Origin: Methanobacteriota archaeon
GTDB lineage: Archaea; Thermoplasmatota; Thermoplasmata; RBG-16-68-12; JAFNFQ01
Assembly: GCA_017885655.1 (NCBI GenBank)
Contig: JAFNFQ010000048.1
Location: 1 to 37,846, forward strand
Length of the DNA stretch: 37,846 nucleotides
Direction of reading: 5' to 3'
The notes under the pieces were generated by a model that did not search any database, had not been told where the DNA came from, and was given only the letters and a program-made list of their open reading frames with translations. Shown here in pieces: positions 33,587 through 37,846 of the stretch. Both the position numbers and the translations under genes were made by a program. How positions within the stretch are numbered: position 1 is the first letter of the stretch; each line of letters begins with the position of its first letter.

Positions 33587-34384
33587 TCATTTCATGGAGA
33601 GGTTGTCGGCCAGCAACGACCAACGGGCGAGTGCGAGCCTGTTCTCTTGCAGACGGAGGGAGACCTCTTCCTCCGCCTTCCCTGACGGGACCTTCTCGAA
33701 CTCGAAGCCGTAATCGACGTCGACGAGGACGAGGGGCTCCGGGGGCGCGAGACCGAAGTCTCCCTTCTCGCCTGCGAGGGCTCTCTCAATCCGCTTCAGT
33801 TCGATCCCGCCCAGGCAGTAGGAGCTCACGCACGCAGCGATCCTTCTGATCAGCCCCCACAGGAAACTCTGTCCCTTGACATCCATGCGGATGAAGTCTT
33901 CTGCCCTCGTCAGGTGGATGGAGTCGATCGTCTTCACGGTATTCGCCCTCTCGCGGGTGAACCATCTGAAGTCGTTCGTCCCTTCGAAGAGTCCGGCGGC
34001 CGTCCTGGCCTTGTCGAGGTCGAGATTCTCGGGGAGATGGTACCTGTACCACCTTTGCCTTGCCATCCTCGCGTTGAAGTCGTCAGGGACGACCGCCATG
34101 CCCAAGGCCCACACGTCCCTGGCGGCGGAATTGAAGGAGCCGGGTATTGCGCGTTTCGATATGTCCGTGTTGAAAGCGATGACGTTGCCCACGGCGCTCA
34201 CCCCGGCGTCCGTCCGACTGGCGGACTGATACCGCGACTCCTTCGGACCTTCGATGGCCCCAATCTTCCTCAGCACAAAAAGGCATTCGCCATCGACCGT
34301 CCTGACATCCGGTTGCCTCTGCGAGCCCGAAAACCTCGTCCCATCGTAAGCGATTTTAAGGGCGTAGCGCACGGCAACGGTCAT
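33587..34384 (-). CDS. truA: tRNA pseudouridine synthase A (TruA)
   Basis: Isomerises uridines of the tRNA anticodon arm. 265 residues with the family core LKIAYDGTRFSGSQRQP and the catalytic aspartate D59 in SASRTDAGVSAVGN, then YRYHLPE and the C-terminal GQSFLWGLIRRIAACV. The start is given as ATG at 34384, but a minus-strand TATA at 34396-34403 would place the transcript start near 34374; a GTG at 34372 (VRYALKIAYDG) would then be a leaderless start and gives the normal family N-terminus. Divergent from trmJ with only 35 bp between listed starts. Confidence 0.93.
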   Translation of the reverse strand: MTVAVRYALKIAYDGTRFSGSQRQPDVRTVDGECLFVLRKIGAIEGPKESRYQSASRTDAGVSAVGNVIAFNTDISKRAIPGSFNSAARDVWALGMAVVPDDFNARMARQRWYRYHLPENLDLDKARTAAGLFEGTNDFRWFTRERANTVKTIDSIHLTRAEDFIRMDVKGQSFLWGLIRRIAACVSSYCLGGIELKRIERALAGEKGDFGLAPPEPLVLVDVDYGFEFEKVPSGKAEEEVSLRLQENRLALARWSLLADNLSMK

Positions 34385-34395
34385 ATCGTCACGGG

Positions 34396-34403
34396 ATATA
34401 TAG
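34396..34403. promoter_or_regulatory. Shared TATA element between truA and trmJ
   Basis: ATATATAG in the 35-bp gap reads as a TATA box on both strands (ATATATA plus; CTATATAT minus). Spacing of about 20-27 bp to starts on each side fits two leaderless divergent transcripts driven from one element or overlapping ones. Confidence 0.45.
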
Positions 34404-34419
34404 AGGGCGAAGGCGGGTC

Positions 34420-35184
34420 TTGGCCGAATTCTCGGTGATCCTGGTCGAGCCGAAGTACGAGGGCAACATCGGCGCCGTCGCGAGGGCGATGAAGAACTTC
34501 GGAGTCAGGAGGCTTGTCCTGGTCAACCCGCCGCCGATCGGCGACGAAGCCCGGAAGAGGGCGATGCACGGGCTGAACGTTCTCGAATCGGCCGTGAGCT
34601 TCGAGACTCTGGAGAAGGCAATCAAAGGCGCTGATCTCGTCGTAGGGACGTCCGGCATCGACACGAAGAACGAGAAGAAGTTCCTCCGGATGGCGTTGTC
34701 TCCTAGGGATTTCGCCGAGAAGGTCAGCGAGATGGACGGGAAGGTTGCCATACTCTTTGGCCGTGAGGACTATGGCCTTCTCAATCCCGAGCTAATGAAG
34801 TGCGACATGCTCGTCACGATCCCGACAGACCCAGAATATCCAATATTGAATGTCGCGCAGGCGGCGGTGATCGTCCTCTACGAGCTGTATCAGAAGCCGG
34901 CGGGAAGCGTCGGCAGGGAAGCATCCGCAATGGAGAAAGAGAAGCTCCATGAGGCATTCGCCGACCTCCTGACCGCCACGAACTATCCCCCGCACAAGGT
35001 CGAGAGGACGAAGGTCATGTTCAGGCGGATGGTCGGACGCGCGGTGCCGACCAAGTGGGAGTTCCATGCGACGATGGGCGTCCTCACCCGGGCGACGAAG
35101 CGCATCAAGAGGCTGGAGTCAGGCGAGAGCTACGATAAGCCAAGGCAACCGGGTCGGACCAGGCGGAAGCGGCTCAGCCCGTGA
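34420..35184 (+). CDS. trmJ: TrmJ-like tRNA 2'-O-methyltransferase (SPOUT)
   Basis: S-adenosylmethionine-dependent methylation of tRNA position 32 in known TrmJ. The SPOUT domain (residues about 1-160) shows VILVEPKYEGNIGAVARAMKNFG with the conserved N-x-G-A/R, ILFGREDYGL and IPTDPEYPILNVAQAAVIVL for cofactor binding in the knot; the C-terminal 95 residues form the helical extension and a basic tail (PGRTRRKRLSP). The start is TTG at 34420. Its 3' end overlaps the end of convergent gap by 11 bp. Distinction from other TrmH-family subgroups rests on the TrmJ-like N-terminus and C-terminal helical domain. Confidence 0.88.
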   Translation: MAEFSVILVEPKYEGNIGAVARAMKNFGVRRLVLVNPPPIGDEARKRAMHGLNVLESAVSFETLEKAIKGADLVVGTSGIDTKNEKKFLRMALSPRDFAEKVSEMDGKVAILFGREDYGLLNPELMKCDMLVTIPTDPEYPILNVAQAAVIVLYELYQKPAGSVGREASAMEKEKLHEAFADLLTATNYPPHKVERTKVMFRRMVGRAVPTKWEFHATMGVLTRATKRIKRLESGESYDKPRQPGRTRRKRLSP

Positions 35185-36187
35185 TGCCGAGTGACCTGTC
35201 CGTCTTCTCGATGCTCTTCTTCCCGTCCTTCTCCAGCTTCATCATCGCCCGAATCGCGTCGATGTTCTCTGGAACCACATCGCTTTCTTGGTGGACCGCC
35301 TGGAAGTAGTAAAGTTGCTTGTCGTTCACGACGTGCACTCCGTCCTCCCATACCGCGATCTCGTAGAGGTCGGACCTGTTGCGGGACATGTCCCGCGCGA
35401 CCTCCATGATCTGTGCGGTGGATTTGACACCATCCTCCCCCCTGACGAACTTGATTCTCGGCGATCTGCTCCAGACGTCGAGGACATCCTTCGGCGTGGC
35501 GGTCCTCTTGAGCTTCACCGAGATAGCGTGCAGGTGCATGATTGTTGTCGGGACCTTGACCGCAATCGTGTGGATGTTCAGTGTCTTGAGCACGCTCTGC
35601 ACGTCAGGACCGTGGTGCGAGGGCATCTCCAGCTCGGGCTCGATGGCGTTGATCGGCCCCTTCTTGCTGTCGTACGGGTCCGTGGCCCTGCGGACCATCA
35701 CCGCCAGGACGCTCTCGATGCCGAAGCTTGACTCGAGGGGATGGAGCGTCCGGATGAGGCCGGTCGTGTTGCAGCTCGGGACTCTGACGTAGCTCGCGCC
35801 GTAGCACTCGGAGTAATTGACGGCGGCATTGAATGAGAGGTTGGTGAGGCTGTGTTCCTCGCCTCCCTGCCAGATGCCTTTGATGTTGGCTTTCTCGTAG
35901 ACGGGCTTGTAGCCGCTCTCCTCTGGCGTGCAGTCGATGACGATTTCGCATTCCTTCAGCAGGTCGTCCAGGGTTCCTCTGACCTTGACACCCGCCTTGT
36001 CGAACTTCGCGAGGCTGTCCTTGTTCGAGGCATAGAGCGCATAGCCCTTGGCGAGGGCCATCTTCGCCTCGTAGTTCGGCTTGGTCTTCGCGACTCCGAC
36101 GATCTTCATGTCGTCTTGCTTGATCACCGCGTCAGCCACTCGTTTTCCTATCGTCCCGTATCCGTTGATCGCGACCTTTACAGGCAT
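35174..36187 (-). CDS. gap: Archaeal (type II) glyceraldehyde-3-phosphate dehydrogenase
   Basis: Phosphorylating GAPDH of gluconeogenesis and glycolysis. 337 residues with the archaeal-type N-terminus VKVAINGYGTIGKRVADAV, the catalytic cysteine C139 in RVPSCNTTGLIRTL, and the HLHAISVKLK segment. A good ribosome site (GAGGGGA, about 36192-36198) precedes the ATG. A perfect 7-bp-armed palindrome lies about 60-80 bp upstream, placed like an activator site. In archaea that ferment peptides this enzyme mainly serves sugar synthesis. Confidence 0.96.
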   Translation of the reverse strand: MPVKVAINGYGTIGKRVADAVIKQDDMKIVGVAKTKPNYEAKMALAKGYALYASNKDSLAKFDKAGVKVRGTLDDLLKECEIVIDCTPEESGYKPVYEKANIKGIWQGGEEHSLTNLSFNAAVNYSECYGASYVRVPSCNTTGLIRTLHPLESSFGIESVLAVMVRRATDPYDSKKGPINAIEPELEMPSHHGPDVQSVLKTLNIHTIAVKVPTTIMHLHAISVKLKRTATPKDVLDVWSRSPRIKFVRGEDGVKSTAQIMEVARDMSRNRSDLYEIAVWEDGVHVVNDKQLYYFQAVHQESDVVPENIDAIRAMMKLEKDGKKSIEKTDRSLGITG

Positions 36188-36247
36188 TCGATCCCCTCAA
36201 CAGTGGGAAGGGGGACACGGAGAAAAACGTTTGCTGAGACCACGCGA

Positions 36248-36266
36248 TGTGATAGCCAATATCACA
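36248..36266. promoter_or_regulatory. Perfect palindrome upstream of gap
   Basis: TGTGATAgccaaTATCACA has exact 7-bp arms and a 5-bp spacer. It covers the stop codon of the adenylyltransferase fusion gene and lies 61-79 bp upstream of gap, above the likely TATA (a T-rich ACGTTTTTCTC near 36222). The half-site hexamer GTGATA and the 5-bp spacing recall the Thermococcales glycolytic motif (TATCAC-N5-GTGATA), but here the half-sites face the other way. Operator role inferred. Confidence 0.55.
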
Positions 36267-37227
36267 GGTAGAGGTCTCTCCTGATGCGCGGCAGGAAGGC
36301 GGTGAAGATGGCAATCTTCGTGATCTCCTCGCGGTCGAGCCGCCCGTGGCTGAGGTATCCTATGGCGCCCTGCTTCGACCCCATGCCCTTGATGCCGGTG
36401 ATGCGCTCCATGGCCTGGCCGACTGTCATCCCCTTCTCGACGAGCGAGACGACCGTAGGGGGGTAAGCGAAGCCGGGGCCGTGGCCGACCGTCAGCCGCC
36501 CCGCCTTGTCCACTACGGCGCAGTATTGCACATCAAGGTGGTCTCTGATTGATTCGTTCCAGAACAGGCCCGCCTCGATGCCGACGCCGAAATCACCGCC
36601 ACCGAGCGCTCTCCTCGCCCTGTTAATCGCGCCGAGCACGACGTCTTGTTCGAGCGGCTCCGGTGGCACCCCGCTCTCGACCGGCACGCCGCGCACCTTG
36701 ACCTTGGAATACAATTTCGAGGCGACCGTCTTGATAGCGCTCACCTTCAGTCGGTTGTTCGTGCCAACGTTGATGACAAGAGTCCTCAACATTCGCCCTG
36801 TCCGATCGACTTCCTTCGCCCTGATCCGCGTCGAAGAGATCGGGAGGCAATCCTCCGCAAGGACCATCGGGACCGGGAAGAGGTCCAAAGGCGGGAACCC
36901 CCGCATCGCGCGTTCCTCGTTGACCCGCACCGCCACCGCCCTTTTCTCGGCGGAGACGACAAGTGCATCGAGCTCCTCGCTGACTGCAGGCCCGAGTTCA
37001 TCGTCGATTCGCACGATCTCGAATCCTTTCGCGCCCTTGCGGCGGAGATAGGATTCCAGGTTGTGTTTCCTCAACGCATACGGCGAGACTCTCTTTCTAG
37101 TGCGCCTTGCCATCTCGTCGCTCGTGAGCCCGACCAGCAGCTTCCCGCCAGTGCCAATCGCTTTCTTAAGCAGTGCTTCGTGGCCGGCGTGGAGGATGTC
37201 GAACGTCCCGCCGACCGCCACCCTCAC
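36262..37227 (-). CDS. Fused phosphopantetheine adenylyltransferase and DUF84 NTP phosphatase
   Basis: A two-domain enzyme of 321 residues. Residues 1-145 are an archaeal phosphopantetheine adenylyltransferase (CoaD-type nucleotidyltransferase: GGTFDILHAGH at 6-16 with the HxGH motif, ISSTRIR at 130-136), the fourth step from pantothenate to coenzyme A. Residues about 149-321 are a DUF84/YjjX non-canonical purine NTP phosphatase (VINVGTNNRLKVSAIKTVAS; GIEAGLFW; HGPGFAYPPTV; GMGSKQGAIGYLS) that removes ITP and XTP. The frame is open upstream, but the GTG at 37227, two bases after the previous stop, gives the right N-terminus. The two genes form a minus-strand pair. Confidence 0.88.
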   Translation of the reverse strand: MRVAVGGTFDILHAGHEALLKKAIGTGGKLLVGLTSDEMARRTRKRVSPYALRKHNLESYLRRKGAKGFEIVRIDDELGPAVSEELDALVVSAEKRAVAVRVNEERAMRGFPPLDLFPVPMVLAEDCLPISSTRIRAKEVDRTGRMLRTLVINVGTNNRLKVSAIKTVASKLYSKVKVRGVPVESGVPPEPLEQDVVLGAINRARRALGGGDFGVGIEAGLFWNESIRDHLDVQYCAVVDKAGRLTVGHGPGFAYPPTVVSLVEKGMTVGQAMERITGIKGMGSKQGAIGYLSHGRLDREEITKIAIFTAFLPRIRRDLYL

Positions 37228-37229
37228 GC

Positions 37230-37430
37230 TCAGGCCCCCCAGAGCCAGATGACGATCACGACCGCGAAGGCTATGAAGCTGCCGAAGTAGAGCATGAGCA
37301 GCTGGCGCTTCTTCTTGCGGATGAGGTTCTCCCGTTTCGCTTTGCACTCGTCGGAGCAGTATTTCTCGGTGCCGACCATGGCCTTCCCGCACTCTGCACA
37401 ATGGCGGTGCTGCGGAATCCGCTCGACCAC
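37230..37430 (-). CDS. Small zinc-ribbon membrane protein (DUF2116 type)
   Basis: A 66-residue protein: a zinc ribbon HCAECGKAMVGTEKYCSDEC near residues 9-28, a basic stretch KRENLIRKKKRQ and one C-terminal membrane helix. It matches small archaeal DUF2116 proteins of unknown function. The frame is open to 37526, but the TATA box at 37449-37457 lies inside that extension and is 23 bp before the GTG at 37430, so I take that GTG as a leaderless start. Next gene downstream is the CoA-synthesis fusion. Confidence 0.78.
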   Translation of the reverse strand: MVERIPQHRHCAECGKAMVGTEKYCSDECKAKRENLIRKKKRQLLMLYFGSFIAFAVVIVIWLWGA

Positions 37431-37448
37431 GATGTCGCATGGGAGCGG

Positions 37449-37457
37449 AATATAAAG
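37449..37457 (-). promoter_or_regulatory. TATA box of the zinc-ribbon gene
   Basis: CTTTATATT on the minus strand centres 23 bp before the GTG start at 37430, the distance for a leaderless transcript. Confidence 0.55.
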
Positions 37458-37507
37458 AGGTTGGCGGCGGGGCTGTTCGAGGTGGGGCGGCAACGATCGG
37501 ACCAACT

Positions 37508-37525
37508 TGTGGATACTTATCCACA
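37508..37525. repeat. 18-bp palindrome, copy 1
   Basis: TGTGGATACTTATCCACA, inverted repeat with 8-bp arms (TGTGGATA / TATCCACA with one centre slip). It lies between the zinc-ribbon promoter and the 3' end of the small gene at 37542. One base differs from copy 2. Confidence 0.75.
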
Positions 37526-37541
37526 ACCGCCCGCTGCCGCC

Positions 37542-37778
37542 TCAGGGAGCGGAGGCCTTCATCTTCATCACTGCTAACCTCCTGTCCACCTCCTTCTTGA
37601 TAGAAGAGTAATGGGCGGTCAGCGACTCCAACGCCCGTCTCCTCGTTCCATCGGCACCTGCGGGCCCCAGGTACGGCCATCTCCTCCTGCTGCATCCGTT
37701 CTCTCGCGTGTACGACCAGAAGTAGACATACCGCCTTCCGTTGACCCTCCGGACTTCGAGCCCGCATCCGATCTCCAT
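37542..37778 (-). CDS. Small basic protein with a Y-V-Y-F-W motif, family unsure
   Basis: A 78-residue protein not firmly recognised. The core LEVRRVNGRRYVYFWSYTRE followed by RRRWPYLGP resembles the short G-R-x-Y-x-Y-x-R/W...YLG motif of small archaeal proteins often annotated as DUF6788-like; the C-terminal half is a helix-forming basic segment. The ATG at 37778 directly follows palindrome copy 2; an in-frame TTG at 37796 would put that palindrome inside the gene. The pairing of a small basic protein with palindromes on both sides suggests it could bind them, which is inference. Confidence 0.5.
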   Translation of the reverse strand: MEIGCGLEVRRVNGRRYVYFWSYTRENGCSRRRWPYLGPAGADGTRRRALESLTAHYSSIKKEVDRRLAVMKMKASAP

Positions 37779-37795
37779 GTGGATACTTGTCCACA
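37778..37795. repeat. 18-bp palindrome, copy 2
   Basis: TGTGGATACTTGTCCACA, differing from copy 1 by a single base, lies immediately upstream of the ATG at 37778 (minus). It is the expected position for an operator over the transcript start. Confidence 0.75.
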
Positions 37796-37846
37796 AGACC
37801 GCAATCGATTTGACTCTTGCGGGGGTTTGTAGAAATCCTCTGAGAT

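Noticed and set aside
37517-37525. TTATCCACA as a bacterial DnaA box or replication origin
   Set aside because: The gene content is archaeal, where DnaA is absent; the motif is better explained as half of the local 18-bp palindrome.
37228-37794. A longer (510-residue) N-terminally extended form of the adenylyltransferase fusion
   Set aside because: The extension is antisense or out of frame with the zinc-ribbon and small basic genes; the GTG at 37227 gives the family N-terminus.

Overview
The window looks like about 38 kb of an archaeal chromosome, most likely from an uncultured Thermoplasmatota-type lineage. Archaeal marks are HdrABC, a type II (archaeal) glyceraldehyde-3-phosphate dehydrogenase, an archaeal riboflavin-pathway reductase, TATA boxes about 25 bp upstream of starts with several apparently leaderless genes, and a phosphopantetheine adenylyltransferase fused to a DUF84 NTP phosphatase, a fusion I recall from Thermoplasmatales. 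The phylum assignment is inference. No methanogenesis gene, rRNA, tRNA or CRISPR array was seen.

Layout. Bases 1-3417 (minus) carry an hdrCBA operon whose hdrA runs off the left edge. A 534-bp divergent control region separates it from a twelve-gene plus-strand operon (3952-13958) for a membrane-bound group 4 [NiFe] hydrogenase of Mbh type: small membrane subunits, three antiporter-like modules (two fused in one 1085-residue protein), the hydrogenase small and large subunits with all nickel and cluster cysteines, NuoH- and NuoI-like subunits, and the maturation protease. Bases 14035-16870 are disturbed: a stand-alone Lrp-type domain, a truncated transposase fused head-on to a truncated ccmF, and a RelE-type toxin-antitoxin pair. 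Bases 16867-23657 hold housekeeping genes (DUF6125-like, arfC, Mut7-C, carA-carB) and a membrane-anchored surface protein. Bases 23834-28723 hold panE, a six-cysteine protein of the 2-hydroxyacyl-CoA dehydratase/double-cubane family with its ATPase activator, and a tungsten aldehyde:ferredoxin oxidoreductase (AOR). Bases 28831-33438 encode a 1535-residue surface peptide-binding protein with Ig-like repeats. The right end has truA, trmJ, gap, the adenylyltransferase-NTPase fusion and two small genes bracketed by copies of one 18-bp palindrome.

How it may work together (inference): peptides captured at the surface are fermented; oxidation through AOR and related enzymes reduces ferredoxin; the Mbh-like complex re-oxidises ferredoxin by making H2 and pumping ions; HdrABC provides a second, possibly bifurcating, electron exit. 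The dehydratase/double-cubane pair performs ATP-driven low-potential electron chemistry on an unknown substrate. Most notable items are that pair, the fused double antiporter with a Lys-to-Asn change at a key pumping position, and a set of palindromic operator candidates.
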